64,000 nucleotides of DNA from Piscinibacter gummiphilus (GCF_032681285.1 NZ_CP136336.1:3335001-3399000); one strand, 5' to 3'; shown: positions 20,309-33,224, counted from the stretch's first letter. The notes: generated by a model from the sequence alone, not told the origin. Made by a program: numbers and translations.

Positions 20309-20779
20309 CCCGCCATTGAACTCCGCCCCGCGCAGCGCAAAGAATTCCGCGCCCAAGCCCACCACCTGGAACCCGTCGTCCGCATCGGCGGCGAGGGCCT
20401 CACCAAGGCGGTCATCAAGGAAACAGATGCTGCGCTGAAGGCCCACGGGCTCATCAAGGTGCGCGTCTTCTCCGACGAACGCGACGCCCGCGAAGAAATG
20501 CTCGCGACGCTGTGCGACGAGCTGGGCGCCGCACCCATCCAGCACATCGGCAAGCTGCTGATCCTCTGGCGCCCCGTGCCCCCGAAGGAAAAGGCCGAGC
20601 GCGAAGACCGCGGCGCCGGCCCCAAGGTCGTGAAGATCATCAAGTTCTCCAAGAGCGGCAACAACCGCCCGCAGATCAAGAAGGTCAAGGTGCTCGGCAA
20701 CGAGCGCGTCGCGGCGGGTGGCGAGATCAAGCGGGCTCGTAAGCGGCAGACCAGCATCAAGCGCACGGTCGCCGACTGA
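20306..20779 (+). CDS. yhbY: YhbY-family RNA-binding protein (CRM domain)
   Basis: A ribosome-assembly-associated RNA-binding protein of the CRS1/YhbY (CRM) family. The 157-residue protein starts [20 protein letters not shown]. It has the GxxG loop in [12 protein letters not shown] and the helix [12 protein letters not shown], all within the first ~100 residues. Beyond the domain is a lysine/arginine-rich tail (about 110-157) longer than in E. coli YhbY, which may add RNA contacts. The assignment is secure; the exact ribosomal role is known only in outline. Confidence 0.93.
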   Translation: MPAIELRPAQRKEFRAQAHHLEPVVRIGGEGLTKAVIKETDAALKAHGLIKVRVFSDERDAREEMLATLCDELGAAPIQHIGKLLILWRPVPPKEKAEREDRGAGPKVVKIIKFSKSGNNRPQIKKVKVLGNERVAAGGEIKRARKRQTSIKRTVAD

Positions 20780-20785
20780 TCGGCG

Positions 20786-21235
20786 TCAGGCGGCCGGCTT
20801 GGCCAGGCGCCATGCCAGCACGACGAGTGCCAGCCCCTTCAATCCGAAGAGCGCGGTCGAGATGCCGTGCAGGGCGCCGAACGACAACATGCCCTCGCCC
20901 GAACGCGCTGCCGCCATCATGGGCTGCACGCCGAAATGGCCAAAGACCGTGCAAATGAGGGCGATCAGCACCAGCACGAACGACAGGCTGAATTGAGAAC
21001 CCTGCCCCGCTGCCGCATCGTCTCGCGCGACACGCCGCACTGCCCACAGCAGCAACGCTGAAAACGCCAGGCCGACATAGGCCTCGTGGGTGAACATTCG
21101 CCCCGCGACCGCTCCCGCCACGCTGCGCTGCAAGACGGCGAACGCCGCCGGCGCGGCGATGAGACCGACGCCCAGGATGATCCCTGCCCAAAGAGCCGCC
21201 GCAGTGGCCGCCAATCGCCGCGGATCCACGCGCAC
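20786..21235 (-). CDS. DUF4149 membrane protein
   Basis: A 149-residue inner-membrane protein with about four hydrophobic segments (roughly 10-33, 50-66, 82-105, 122-143). Sequence and position between greA and yhbY fit the DUF4149 family, which is widespread in betaproteobacteria and has no known function. It starts with GTG two bases after the greA stop, so it is probably translationally coupled to greA. It converges on yhbY with a 6-base gap. Confidence 0.8.
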   Translation of the reverse strand: MRVDPRRLAATAAALWAGIILGVGLIAAPAAFAVLQRSVAGAVAGRMFTHEAYVGLAFSALLLWAVRRVARDDAAAGQGSQFSLSFVLVLIALICTVFGHFGVQPMMAAARSGEGMLSFGALHGISTALFGLKGLALVVLAWRLAKPAA

Positions 21236-21237
21236 GA

Positions 21238-21714
21238 TCAGATGTAGCGGACGTCGACGATCTCGTAGCTCTTGACGCCACCCGGCGCCTGCACGTCGGC
21301 GACGGCACCGACATCCTTGCCGATGAGGGCGCGGGCGATCGGTGAGCTGATGGAGATGCGGCCCTGCTTCAGGTCGGCCTCATCGTCGCCGACGATCTGG
21401 TAGGTGACGGCTGTTCCCGTGGACTCTTCTTCCAGATCGACCGTGGCGCCGAAGACCACCTTCCCGCCCGCGTTCAGCGAGCTCGGGTCGATGATCTGCG
21501 CGGCGGCGAGCTTGCCTTCGATCTCCTGGATGCGGCCTTCGATGAAGCCTTGCTTGTCCTTGGCCGCTTCGTACTCGGCGTTTTCCGACAGGTCGCCCTG
21601 TGCACGCGCCTCGGCAATCGCCTGCACCACGGCATGACGCTCCACGGTCTTCAGGCGGTGAAGCTCTTCTTTCAGCAGTTGTGCGCCGCGGGTGGTGATG
21701 GGAATGGTGGCCAT
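21238..21714 (-). CDS. greA: transcript cleavage factor GreA
   Basis: Rescues backtracked RNA polymerase by stimulating cleavage of the 3' RNA end. The 158-residue protein has the N-terminal coiled coil with the acidic tip [15 protein letters not shown] that enters the polymerase secondary channel, and the C-terminal FKBP-like domain ending in [14 protein letters not shown]. The chosen ATG gives [14 protein letters not shown], the family start; a 7-codon upstream extension is unlikely. It follows carB. Confidence 0.97.
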   Translation of the reverse strand: MATIPITTRGAQLLKEELHRLKTVERHAVVQAIAEARAQGDLSENAEYEAAKDKQGFIEGRIQEIEGKLAAAQIIDPSSLNAGGKVVFGATVDLEEESTGTAVTYQIVGDDEADLKQGRISISSPIARALIGKDVGAVADVQAPGGVKSYEIVDVRYI

Positions 21715-21806
21715 GAAAGAAACCTTGAAATTCAAATGAGAACCGCCGCCCGGCCCCTTGCGGAAGCTTCGGCGGCGGCCGACTATCTAACAGTGATCGG
21801 GAAAGT

Positions 21807-25053
<3,247 letters not shown>

Positions 25054-25061
<8 letters not shown>

Positions 25062-26223
25062 TCTTCTTCTCCATCAGCGCAGTGAAGCGGTCGAACAGGT
25101 AGCCAATGTCATGCGGTCCGGGTGAGGCCTCGGGGTGGCCCTGGAAACAGAAAGCGGGTTTGTCGGTGCGGGCCAGGCCTTGCAGCGTGCCGTCGAAAAG
25201 GCTCACGTGCGTGGCGCGCAGGTTGGCGGGGAGCGTCTTCTCATCGACCGCGAAGCCGTGGTTCTGGCTCGTGATGCTGACGCGGCCGTTGTCGAGATCC
25301 TTCACCGGGTGGTTCGCACCGTGGTGGCCGAACTTCATCTTGAAGGTCTTGGCACCCGAGGCCAGCGCCATGATCTGGTGGCCGAGGCAGATGCCGAAGG
25401 TCGGGATGCCGGCGTCGATCAGCTCGCGCGTGGCCTTGATCGCGTAGTCGCACGGCTCGGGGTCGCCGGGGCCGTTGCTGAGGAAGATGCCGTCGGGCTT
25501 GTGCATGAGCACGTCGCTCGCGGCCGTCTGCGCCGGCACCACCGTCACCTTGCAGCCGCGGCTGGCCAGCATGCGCAGGATGTTGCGCTTCACGCCGAAA
25601 TCGTAGGCCACCACATGGAAGCGCGGTGACTGCACCTGGCCGTAGCCGCCCTCGAGCGACCACTCGGTTTCGGTCCACTCGCTCACGCTGGTTTGGCTGA
25701 CCACCTTGGCGAGATCGAGCCCGCTCATCGAGGGCGCCGAACGGGCGAGCGCGATCGCCTTGTCGGTGTGTGCCGGTGTCAGGGTCTCGCCGAGGGGCAA
25801 GGTGAAGATGCAGCCGTTTTGGGCGCCGGTGGTGCGCAGCACGCGGGTCAGGCGACGCGTGTCGATGTTGGCGATGGCGACAGTGCCTTCGGCCTTGAGG
25901 TAGCTCGACAGGTCGGTCGTCTTGCGGAAGTTGGAATCAACGATCGGCAAGTCTTTGATCACGAGACCGGCAGCGTGCACCTTGGTGGCTTCGACGTCTT
26001 CGGTGTTGACGCCGTAGTTGCCGATGTGCGGATAGGTCAGCGTGACGATCTGGCGGCAGTAGCTCGGGTCGGTCAGGATTTCCTGGTAGCCGGTCAGCGA
26101 GGTGTTGAACACCACTTCACCGACGGTGTCGCCGGCAGCGCCGATCGACACACCCTTGAAGACCGTTCCATCCGCAAGTGCAAGAAGAGCCTGGGCTTGA
26201 GTGGGCAGCAATGGCGGGGGCAC
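25054..26223 (-). CDS. carA: carbamoyl-phosphate synthase small subunit (glutaminase)
   Basis: Hydrolyses glutamine and passes ammonia to CarB. The 389-residue protein has the N-terminal small-subunit domain ([31 protein letters not shown]) and a class I glutamine amidotransferase domain with nucleophile Cys in [10 protein letters not shown] and the His/Glu of [10 protein letters not shown] chose the GTG at 26223 because GGAGA lies six bases before it and it gives the usual family N-terminus ([18 protein letters not shown]). Longer in-frame readings would run through the promoter. Confidence 0.95.
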
Positions 26224-26349
26224 ACGATTCTCCGTTTTGTGCGCGCCCAGCTCTGCTCTACGAGCATGAACGGTGAGAAAACCGATGGAGTTTTCGCGTG
26301 AACAGCGAGAGGCTTCGCTGGGCGGTGGGGTTTGCGGGTAAACCTTCGA

Positions 26350-26355
26350 ATTGTA
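26350..26355 (-). promoter_or_regulatory. candidate carA promoter -10
   Basis: TACAAT on the minus strand (26355-26350), about 120 bases before the carA GTG. No strong -35 is visible 17 bases upstream. A short inverted repeat (GTGGA...TCCAC, 26361-26375) lies in the spacer region. The rest of the 288-base gap between carA and bfr holds a second inverted repeat, CGCATCTC (26408-26415) / GAGATGCG (26443-26450), but no gene. Confidence 0.4.
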
Positions 26356-26511
26356 GCCGAGTGGACGGCATCCACGCCCCCTGATCGGGTGTGAATACGG
26401 ACGAGAACGCATCTCGCTCAAAGAGCCCGGCCGAGACGTGGTGAGATGCGGCACAAACGCATTGGCCTCCGATAATCAGGGCTTCTCCATACAAACAAAA
26501 AGGACACGACC

Positions 26512-26991
26512 ATGAAGGGCGATGCGAAGGTCATCGAGTTCCTCAACGCGCAGTTGAAGAACGAGCTCACGGCGATCAACCAGTACTTCCTGCACTACAG
26601 GATCTTCAAGCACTGGGGCCTCGACAAGCTGGCCGCCAAGGAATACGCCGAGTCCATCGGCGAGATGAAGCATGCCGACAAGCTCATGGATCGCATCCTC
26701 ACCCTTGACGGCCTGCCCAACCTCCAAGACCTCGGCAAGTTGCTGATCGGTGAAGACACGGTTGAAGTCCTGCAGTGCGACCTGAAGCTGGAGCAGGCGG
26801 CCCAAGCCACCATCAAGGACGGCATCGCCCACTGCGAATCGGTGCGCGACTACGTCTCACGCGACCTGCTGCAGTCCATCCTCGACGACACCGAGGAGCA
26901 CATCGACTTTCTAGAAACCCAGATCGAGCTGGTCAACAAGGTCGGCTTGCAGAACTACCAACAGTCGCAGATGGGCGAAATCGCCTCCTGA
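26512..26991 (+). CDS. bfr: bacterioferritin
   Basis: A heme-containing 24-subunit iron-storage protein. The 159-residue sequence carries heme ligand Met52 and ferroxidase ligands Glu18, Glu51, His54, Glu94 and His130. The canonical Glu127 is replaced by Thr (the segment reads DDTEEHIDF), with Glu at 128 and 129 instead. Otherwise length and sequence are typical. A candidate -10 (GATAAT, 26471-26476) lies upstream. The bfd gene follows 125 bases downstream, and Bfd is the known electron donor for iron release from Bfr. Confidence 0.96.
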   Translation: MKGDAKVIEFLNAQLKNELTAINQYFLHYRIFKHWGLDKLAAKEYAESIGEMKHADKLMDRILTLDGLPNLQDLGKLLIGEDTVEVLQCDLKLEQAAQATIKDGIAHCESVRDYVSRDLLQSILDDTEEHIDFLETQIELVNKVGLQNYQQSQMGEIAS

Positions 26992-27049
26992 CGCGACCTT
27001 TCCCACCGAGAGGGCCCACTAATCCCCGAAACGGGGCTTGGGCACTCTT

Positions 27050-27072
27050 GAATTGCGAATCATTCTTATTTA
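27050..27072 (+). promoter_or_regulatory. candidate Fur box upstream of bfd
   Basis: An AT-rich patch containing GCGAATCATTCTTATT lies 45-65 bases before the bfd ATG in an otherwise GC-rich gap. It contains the AATCATT core of the Fur consensus (GATAATGATAATCATTATC). Iron repression of bfd by Fur is established in other bacteria. The match is partial. Confidence 0.6.
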
Positions 27073-27116
27073 TAGTCCGATCTGTCAGCCTGAAGTCTGG
27101 GCTTCGAGGGATCGAC

Positions 27117-27338
27117 ATGATTGTTTGCGTCTGCCAGCGCGTTTCTGACCGTGACATCGAGCGCCACGCCCACAACGGGTGTGCGAGCTTCGACGAACTC
27201 CAGATGGACAGCGGCGTGGCGTCGTGCTGCGGCCGCTGCACCGATTGCGCCCGCAGCGTCTTCGAAGCCGCCCGCTCGGCCGCACCCAAGCAGCACGGAA
27301 TCGCAAGCCTCCACATCCCCATCGCCGTCGCGGCCTGA
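27117..27338 (+). CDS. bfd: bacterioferritin-associated ferredoxin
   Basis: A small [2Fe-2S] protein of 73 residues that docks on bacterioferritin and supplies electrons to reduce and release stored iron. Cluster cysteines Cys4, Cys6, Cys38 and Cys41 match the family pattern (MIVCVC ... CCGRC). The ATG at 27117 is the family start; longer in-frame readings overlap bfr and the Fur-box candidate. It has an alanine-rich C-terminal extension after the BFD domain (about residue 55 on). The pairing with bfr and the upstream Fur-like site suggest production under iron starvation. Confidence 0.95.
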   Translation: MIVCVCQRVSDRDIERHAHNGCASFDELQMDSGVASCCGRCTDCARSVFEAARSAAPKQHGIASLHIPIAVAA

Positions 27339-27468
27339 GTTGCAGGCCGGCACGCGCCCTGCGTGCACGTTTTCGTGAATGCTGCCGGTGGTCGGCGGAA
27401 CTAGAATTTTGGCGTCCGGGTCTCAACTCCGTCGACCGGAACTCGATCGTCTTCTTCAAGGAGGTTCC

Positions 27469-28170
27469 ATGAACGACAACCTGCAGGCCGCCTACGGTTT
27501 CACCGATGCGGTCCCGTCCGTTGAGCAGCGCAACCGCGTCCTGCGCAACACCTACTGGCTGCTGGCGCTTTCGCTGGTGCCCACCGTGCTGGGCTCCTGG
27601 GTCGGCCTCCAGATGGGTTTCAGCTGGTTCGCCGCTCGCCCCTTCATCGGCTTCATGGTGTTCATGGGCGTGGCCTTCGGCTTCTTCTTCGCCATCGAAA
27701 AGACCAAGAACTCGGGGCTCGGCGTCATCCTGCTGCTCGCCTTCACCTTCTTCATGGGGCTGATGCTGTCGCGCATGATCGGCGCCGTACTCGGCAACTT
27801 CCGCAACGGCAGCCAGCTGATCACGATGGCGTTCGGCGGTACCGCCCTCGTCTTCTTCGGCATGGCCACCTTGGCCAGCACGATGAAGCGTGACATCTCG
27901 GGCCTCGGCAAATGGCTCTTCGTGGGCGTCATCGGCCTGATCGTCGCCAGCGTCGCCAACATCTGGCTGCAGATGCCGGCGCTGATGATGACGGTCTCCG
28001 TGCTGGCGGTCGTGATCTTCTCGGCCTACATGCTGTACGACCTGAAGCGCATCGTGGACGGCGGCGAAACGAATTACGTCACCGCGACGCTCGCCATCTA
28101 CCTCGACGTCTACAACGTGTTCGTGCACCTGCTGAGCTTGCTCGGCATCTTCGGTGGCGAACGCGACTGA
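27469..28170 (+). CDS. BAX inhibitor-1/YccA family membrane protein
   Basis: A 233-residue membrane protein with seven hydrophobic segments, of the Bax inhibitor-1/TMBIM family (YccA/YbhL-like in bacteria). The family signature is seen in the conserved last segments (YDLKRIVDGGETNYVTATLAIYLDVYNVFVHLL), including the Asp residues implicated in pH-dependent ion leak in structural homologues. In E. coli, YccA modulates FtsH; no such link is shown here. A strong AAGGAGG ribosome-binding site precedes the ATG, and an intrinsic terminator follows. Confidence 0.92.
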   Translation: MNDNLQAAYGFTDAVPSVEQRNRVLRNTYWLLALSLVPTVLGSWVGLQMGFSWFAARPFIGFMVFMGVAFGFFFAIEKTKNSGLGVILLLAFTFFMGLMLSRMIGAVLGNFRNGSQLITMAFGGTALVFFGMATLASTMKRDISGLGKWLFVGVIGLIVASVANIWLQMPALMMTVSVLAVVIFSAYMLYDLKRIVDGGETNYVTATLAIYLDVYNVFVHLLSLLGIFGGERD

Positions 28171-28207
28171 CGCCTATCGGAACTCGCCTATCGGCGGGAC
28201 GAAAGGC

Positions 28208-28236
28208 GGGGGCCCTTGGGCCCCCTTTTCTTTTTT
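28208..28236 (+). terminator. Rho-independent terminator after the BAX-inhibitor-like gene
   Basis: GGGGGCCC and GGGCCCCC form an 8-base perfect stem with a two-base loop, followed by TTTTCTTTTTT. It separates this gene from convergent rlmD. Confidence 0.92.
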
Positions 28237-28240
28237 AGCT

Positions 28241-29584
28241 TCAGTTCTTTTCGAAGACCGCCATGCTTTCCACATGCGCGGTGTGCGGGAACATGTTGAC
28301 CGCGCCAGCCGCCACGCAACGGTAACCCGCCTGATGCACCAGCAAGCCGGCGTCACGCGCCAGCGTGGCCGGGTTGCAGCTCACGTAGACGATGCGTGAC
28401 GGAGCCTTGTAGTCGGGTGCCAACGCGGGGTCGGCCGCCAGATCGGCGAGCGCCTTGGCGAGGGCGAAAGCGCCTTCACGCGGCGGGTCTACCAGCCACT
28501 TGTCGGCGTGGCCGTAGCTCGCCAGTTCCTGAGGCGTGATCTCGAAGAGATTGCGCGCCACGAACTCCGTCTTGTCCGCCAGCCCGTTGACCAGCGCGTT
28601 CTCGCGCGAGCGGGCAACGAGCGCTTCGCTGCCCTCGATGCCGAGCACCTCCCGCGCCTGTGTCGCGATCGGCAAGGTGAAGTTGCCAAGACCGCAGAAC
28701 CAATCGATCACGCGCTCGTGTGCCTGCGCACCGAGCCGCATGAGCGCCTGCCCCACGAGCACCTGGTTGATCTGGTGGTTGACCTGCGTGAAGTCGGTGG
28801 GCTTGAACGGCATGGTGATGCCGAACTCAGGCAGGGTGTAGGCGAGACGCGGGCCGGTGTCATCCAGGCGGTGCACCGTGTCGGGCCCCTTGGGCTGAAG
28901 CCACCATTGAATGGCATGAGTCGCGCCGAAGTCGCGCAGGCGCTGCAGGTCGCCTTCGGTCATGGGCTCGAGGTGGCGTAGCACGAGCGCCGTCACCTCG
29001 TCTCCCACGGCCACTTCGATCTGCGGCAGGCGATCGCGCTGGTCCATGCCGGCGACGAGATCACGCAACGGCACCAGCAGCGCACTCAGATGCGGCGGCA
29101 GCACCTCGCAGCTGTCCATGTCGGCCACGTAGCTCGACTTGCGCTCGTGGAAGCCCACCAGCACCTTGCCCTTCTTCACCACGTGGCGCACCGACAGTCG
29201 CGCCCGGTAGCGGTAGCCCCAGGCGGGGCCTTCGATCGGCCGCAGCACACGCTCGGCCTTCACCTTGCCCAGGTGCCAGAGCGCGTCTTCGAGCGCCCGC
29301 TGCTTGGTGGCCACCTGCGCGCCCACGTGGAAGTGCTGCATCTTGCAGCCTCCACAGGTGCCGAAGTGACGGCACGCGGGCGTCACCCGTTGCGAACTCT
29401 CGCGGCGCAGGTCGACAACGGTCGCCTGCTCCCAGTTGTTCTTGCGGCGCTGCACGCTCACCCGCACTTCTTCACCTGGCAACGCGCCATCGATGAAAAC
29501 CACCTTGCCCTCGGCGTTGTGCGCCACGCCCTGCGCCTCGAGGTCGAGAGATTCGACCTTGAGCCATTCGTCTGCTGCTGTCAT
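28241..29584 (-). CDS. rlmD: 23S rRNA (uracil-1939-C5)-methyltransferase RlmD
   Basis: Methylates U1939 of 23S rRNA using SAM. The 447-residue protein has an N-terminal TRAM domain, iron-sulfur cysteines in [15 protein letters not shown], a SAM-binding motif ([12 protein letters not shown]) and the catalytic Cys in [12 protein letters not shown]. It lacks a Shine-Dalgarno sequence; a GACAAT hexamer ends seven bases before the ATG, suggesting a leaderless transcript. RlmD and its paralogue RlmC (U747) are similar, but length and TRAM domain favour RlmD. Confidence 0.94.
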   Translation of the reverse strand: MTAADEWLKVESLDLEAQGVAHNAEGKVVFIDGALPGEEVRVSVQRRKNNWEQATVVDLRRESSQRVTPACRHFGTCGGCKMQHFHVGAQVATKQRALEDALWHLGKVKAERVLRPIEGPAWGYRYRARLSVRHVVKKGKVLVGFHERKSSYVADMDSCEVLPPHLSALLVPLRDLVAGMDQRDRLPQIEVAVGDEVTALVLRHLEPMTEGDLQRLRDFGATHAIQWWLQPKGPDTVHRLDDTGPRLAYTLPEFGITMPFKPTDFTQVNHQINQVLVGQALMRLGAQAHERVIDWFCGLGNFTLPIATQAREVLGIEGSEALVARSRENALVNGLADKTEFVARNLFEITPQELASYGHADKWLVDPPREGAFALAKALADLAADPALAPDYKAPSRIVYVSCNPATLARDAGLLVHQAGYRCVAAGAVNMFPHTAHVESMAVFEKN

Positions 29585-29624
29585 GGGGCCGATTGTCTCA
29601 GCCCGGCGCGGCTCACCCGCGTGG

Positions 29625-30632
29625 TCAGAACAGCGAATCGCGACTGACGCCGCTGCGCGTCATGCGGCGCTTGAGCTTGACCAGCGCCTCCTGCTGGATC
29701 TGGCGGATGCGCTCCCGCGTGAGACCCAGGCGTTCGGCCAGCACCTCCAGCGTCTCGGGCTCGCGGTCGTGCAAGCCATATCGGCCCGCCAGCACCTCGC
29801 GCTCACGCTCGCTCAGCTCTTGCAGACCATGCTGAAGCAGCAACTCGACCTCGTTGTGCAGCGTCAGGTTGACCGGATCGCTCGCACCGTCGTCGGCCAC
29901 GCTGTCGAGCATCGACTCCGTGCCATCGCGGTCGAGCGGCACATCAAGTGAGGTAGGGGTTTCGGCGAACTTCAGGAGTTCGGCCACTTCCTGCACGGGC
30001 CGGCCGATGCGCAATGCAATGTCTTCGACCCGCACCTGCTGCTCGCCATCGGCATGGGCGGTTGCGGCTTCGAGCGCACGGCGTGCCTTGAGCACCTGGT
30101 TGAGTTCGCGCACCACGTGCACGGGAAGCCGCACCAGGCGGGCCTGGTGCATGATCGCGCGCTCGATGCTCTGGCGGATCCACCACGACGAGTAAGTCGA
30201 GAAGCGAAAACCGCGCTCCGGCTCGAACTTGCCGATCGCATGCATCAAGCCGAGATTGCCCTCTTCGATGAGGTCGGTCATCGGCAGGCCACGGCCGAGG
30301 TAGTTTTTCGCGATGCTCACGACCAGGCGCAGGTTGCGCTCGATCATCTGCTGGCGTGCCGCGAAGTCGCCCGCACGGGCGCGCACCGCAGTCTCGAATT
30401 CCTCTTGCGGCGTGAAGAGCGGCGCCCGGCGGATCTCTCGCAGGTAGGCCTGCAAGGTGTTGCCGACCTCGCCCTCGCCCGCCGTGATCTCGGCGGCAGC
30501 GGCCGGCGCCGGCTCGTCGGCTTCGAGGTCGTCGACGCTCGTCTGCAGCACCGACTGCAGCGTGGGCGGCACGCCGCCCACCGGCGGATGCTCGACCGCA
30601 GACCCGTTCCCCGTATGGCGCTTCTTGCTCAT
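29625..30632 (-). CDS. rpoS: RNA polymerase sigma factor RpoS (sigma38)
   Basis: The stationary-phase and general stress sigma factor. The 335-residue protein contains region 1.2 ([19 protein letters not shown]), region 2 ([19 protein letters not shown], then [18 protein letters not shown]), region 3 and region 4.2 ([19 protein letters not shown]). The proline/alanine-rich N-terminus before residue 55 is variable in the family. It is downstream of nlpD, the standard arrangement, so a promoter within nlpD is likely. RpoS is favoured over RpoD by length, lack of a non-conserved insertion and this context. Confidence 0.95.
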   Translation of the reverse strand: MSKKRHTGNGSAVEHPPVGGVPPTLQSVLQTSVDDLEADEPAPAAAAEITAGEGEVGNTLQAYLREIRRAPLFTPQEEFETAVRARAGDFAARQQMIERNLRLVVSIAKNYLGRGLPMTDLIEEGNLGLMHAIGKFEPERGFRFSTYSSWWIRQSIERAIMHQARLVRLPVHVVRELNQVLKARRALEAATAHADGEQQVRVEDIALRIGRPVQEVAELLKFAETPTSLDVPLDRDGTESMLDSVADDGASDPVNLTLHNEVELLLQHGLQELSEREREVLAGRYGLHDREPETLEVLAERLGLTRERIRQIQQEALVKLKRRMTRSGVSRDSLF

Positions 30633-30671
30633 GGTGCGCGTGTGCAGGTCCGGGCGGTTCGTCGGGTGCGC

Positions 30672-31574
30672 TCAGCGCGGCGGCAAGAGCCTCGCCGGGT
30701 CGATGGGCTTGCCTTGCTTGCGGATCTCGAAGTGCAGCTGCACGCGCTCCGCATCGGAAGAACCCATCTCGGCGATCTTCTGTCCACGTTTGACAGCTTG
30801 TTCTTCCTTGACCATCAGGGCCTGATTGTGAGCGTAGGCCGTGAGGTAGGTGTTGTTGTGCTTGATGATGACAAGGTTGCCGTAGCCGCGCAGGCCGGAG
30901 CCGGCGTAGACGACCTTGCCGTCGGCCGCGGCAACCACCGGGTCGCCCGCCTTGCCGGCGATCGCAATGCCCTTGGTGCGCGACTCGTCGAACGAGCCCA
31001 CGACCGAGCCGTTCGCCGGCCACAGCCAGTTGACGTTGTCGTCACCCTCGCGGGCCACCGGCGGGGTGGGTGCGACGGGCGGTGGCGCAGGCGGCGTCGA
31101 TGCAGCCGGAGTCGTCGAAGGCGGGGGCGCCTTCCCGTCGAGCGGGCGCGACTCCAGTTTCGGCAGCGTGACCGGCCGCGTGGCCACGGCATTCGGGTCG
31201 ACACCCGGCGGCACGACGCGCAACACCTGCCCCACCTCGATCACGTTGGGGTTCTCGAGGTTGTTCCACTTGAGGATGTCTTTCCAGCTCTGGCCGGTTT
31301 CCAGGCCGATGCGGATCAGCGTGTCGCCAGGCTTAACCGAATAGAAGCCCGGCTTGCCCGCGTTCTCGCTGCCGGGCAGCGGCTTCACGGCGGATGCAGC
31401 CGGCTCCGGCGCGGCCGGTGCCGACGCCGCGGTGGCGACGGGAGCCACCGCGCCTGGCCGTGCGGAGAGCGAGCGGTCTTCGACCGGCGCGCGGTACTTG
31501 TTCGGCGATGCACAGCCCGCCATGACCACCACGGCAGAAAAACCCAGCACGAGACGCGAGGTCAACGTCATCAA
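30672..31574 (-). CDS. nlpD: NlpD-type LysM/M23 lipoprotein
   Basis: An outer-membrane-directed lipoprotein that in E. coli activates the amidase AmiC for daughter-cell separation. The 300-residue protein has a lipobox (VVMAGC, lipidated Cys21), a LysM peptidoglycan-binding domain (about 78-122: YSVKPGDTLIRIG), a Pro/Ala-rich linker and a C-terminal M23/LytM domain (about 185-297). The first zinc-ligand motif of active M23 peptidases is absent (the segment reads SRTKGIAIAG instead of HxGxD-like), so it should be a non-catalytic activator, as known for NlpD. Its ATG overlaps the pcm stop by four bases. Confidence 0.94.
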   Translation of the reverse strand: MMTLTSRLVLGFSAVVVMAGCASPNKYRAPVEDRSLSARPGAVAPVATAASAPAAPEPAASAVKPLPGSENAGKPGFYSVKPGDTLIRIGLETGQSWKDILKWNNLENPNVIEVGQVLRVVPPGVDPNAVATRPVTLPKLESRPLDGKAPPPSTTPAASTPPAPPPVAPTPPVAREGDDNVNWLWPANGSVVGSFDESRTKGIAIAGKAGDPVVAAADGKVVYAGSGLRGYGNLVIIKHNNTYLTAYAHNQALMVKEEQAVKRGQKIAEMGSSDAERVQLHFEIRKQGKPIDPARLLPPR

Positions 31575-32386
31575 TCCATTCCTGATTTCAGAGGCACAAA
31601 GTTCACGGCTTCATGCACAGAGCGCACGTAGCCGGTTTCGGTTCGGTCCACGACGACCAGCACCTGCTGCCGTCCGCCCGCATCGTGCACCGGGGCCACC
31701 AGCCGCCCACCCACGGCGAGCTGCTCGAGCCAGGCATCGGGCAGCGCCTCGCCGCCGGCGGCCGAGATGATGCTGTCGTAAGGCGCATTCGGTGCATGCC
31801 CGCGCATGCCGTCACCATACACCAGCCGGATGTTCGTGAGCCGCAGCGGCGCGAGCAGCTCGCGCGCCTTGTCGTGAAGCGGCTTCAGCCGCTCGACACT
31901 CATCACCTGGCGCGACAGCTGCGCCAGCACCGCGGCCTGGTAGCCGCAACCCGTGCCGATCTCGAGCGTCTGCCCGAGCGATTGGCGCGCGCGCGCATTG
32001 GCCCCGGCCATGAGCAGCTCGATCATGCGCGCCACGACAGACGGCTTGGAGATCGTCTGCCCATGCCCGATCGGCAGGCTCGTGTCTTCGTAGGCCTGGA
32101 TGGCCAGCGCCGTGTCGACGAAGAGGTGGCGCTGCACCTTGTTGAGCGCGGCGATCACGAGTTCATGGCGCAGGCCTGCGGCCTGCAGGCGGCTCACCAT
32201 GCGCTGGCGCACGTCGCCCGAGTCGAGGCCCAACCCGGAAGGCCGCACCGCGCGTGCCGAATCCACGGCCGCCTGCTGCAGCGGTGCCTGCGGGCGCAGC
32301 AGCGTTGTCTTCCTGGCACCGCCGCTCGCCACCAGGCCGTCGAGCTTCAGAGGAAATTTGGGGCGTGGCCGCTCGGGGGTCGTCAT
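31571..32386 (-). CDS. pcm: protein-L-isoaspartate O-methyltransferase
   Basis: Repairs isoaspartyl residues in aged proteins. The 271-residue protein has the SAM motif [17 protein letters not shown] and the substrate-binding [20 protein letters not shown]. It carries about 60 extra residues at the N-terminus compared with E. coli Pcm; this part is basic and proline-rich. The ATG at 32386 overlaps the surE stop (ATGA), which fixes the start. The surE-pcm-nlpD-rpoS order is conserved in proteobacteria and ties protein repair to stationary phase. Confidence 0.95.
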   Translation of the reverse strand: MTTPERPRPKFPLKLDGLVASGGARKTTLLRPQAPLQQAAVDSARAVRPSGLGLDSGDVRQRMVSRLQAAGLRHELVIAALNKVQRHLFVDTALAIQAYEDTSLPIGHGQTISKPSVVARMIELLMAGANARARQSLGQTLEIGTGCGYQAAVLAQLSRQVMSVERLKPLHDKARELLAPLRLTNIRLVYGDGMRGHAPNAPYDSIISAAGGEALPDAWLEQLAVGGRLVAPVHDAGGRQQVLVVVDRTETGYVRSVHEAVNFVPLKSGMD

Positions 32387-33129
32387 GCCGACATCCACTC
32401 TCGCCATGCCGGCAGGCCAGCGTGGTCGGTCAGGTCCACCTGCAAAGGCGTGATCGAGATGCGGCCGTTGGCCGTGGCGTGGAAATCGGTGCCCGAGGCG
32501 GCATCGCGTGCATCGCCGGCGGGGCCGATCCAGTAGATGGGTTCCCCGCGCGGGTTGATCTGGCGGATCACCGGCTGGCTCGCGTGGCGCCGGCCCAGCC
32601 GCGTGACTTCGCGTGGCAGGCTTGCCGCATCGGCGCGGTTGGGGATGTTCACGTTCAGGAGCCACGGCGCCGCGGAGGGTGGCGATGCGAGCACGTGTTC
32701 GACGATCGATCGGGCCACCTGCGCCGCTTCGTCCACATGCGCCCAGCCCTTCTCCACCTGCGAGAACGCAATCGCGGGAATGCCGAAGAGAAAGCCTTCC
32801 ATCGCCGCGGCGACGGTGCCCGAGTAGAGCGTGTCGTCGCCCATGTTGGCGCCGTTGTTGATGCCCGACAGCACGAGGTCGGGCCGGTGCGGCAGCAGGC
32901 CCGTGAGCGCGACGTGAACGCAGTCGGAGGGCGTGCCGTTGAAGTAGCGGAACCCATTCGCTGCCGTGTACGCCGAGAGCGGGCGATTCAGCGTGAGCGA
33001 GTTGGAGGTGCCGCTCGCGTTCTGCTCGGGCGCCACAACGTCGATCTCGCCGAGGCCCTCGCAAGCCCGCACCAGAGCGGCCAGGCCCGGTGCGAGGTAA
33101 CCGTCGTCATTCGCAATGAGGATGCGCAT
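32383..33129 (-). CDS. surE: 5'/3'-nucleotidase SurE
   Basis: A metal-dependent nucleotidase acting on nucleoside monophosphates, first gene of the surE-pcm-nlpD-rpoS cluster. The 248-residue protein begins [15 protein letters not shown] with metal ligands Asp8 and Asp9, followed by the conserved SGTSNSLT and [19 protein letters not shown] segments. The ATG at 33129 is preceded by a -10-like TACAAT only six bases upstream and no Shine-Dalgarno sequence; upstream in-frame codons would lie before that promoter. Confidence 0.96.
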   Translation of the reverse strand: MRILIANDDGYLAPGLAALVRACEGLGEIDVVAPEQNASGTSNSLTLNRPLSAYTAANGFRYFNGTPSDCVHVALTGLLPHRPDLVLSGINNGANMGDDTLYSGTVAAAMEGFLFGIPAIAFSQVEKGWAHVDEAAQVARSIVEHVLASPPSAAPWLLNVNIPNRADAASLPREVTRLGRRHASQPVIRQINPRGEPIYWIGPAGDARDAASGTDFHATANGRISITPLQVDLTDHAGLPAWREWMSA

Positions 33130-33141
33130 GCGGCGATTGTA
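33127..33141 (-). promoter_or_regulatory. -10 element directly before the surE start (leaderless candidate)
   Basis: TACAAT (33141-33136 on the minus strand) is followed by six bases and then ATG. A transcript from this promoter would start at or next to the ATG. Confidence 0.45.
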
Positions 33142-33224
33142 GGGACTCGTCACCTGCGTGACGGGGCCGGAGCGAGCGTGCCGTCTATCATCTTCGGTCC
33201 ACTGACCACAGGATGGAGACAACG

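Noticed and set aside
21739..21785. GC-rich inverted repeat between greA and carB as a terminator
   Set aside because: The arms are short and interrupted, the loop is long and no T-run follows on the minus strand.
27024..27036. CCCCG-AAA-CGGGG hairpin after bfr as a terminator
   Set aside because: The stem is only five bases and is followed by CTTGGGCAC rather than a T-run; too weak to call.
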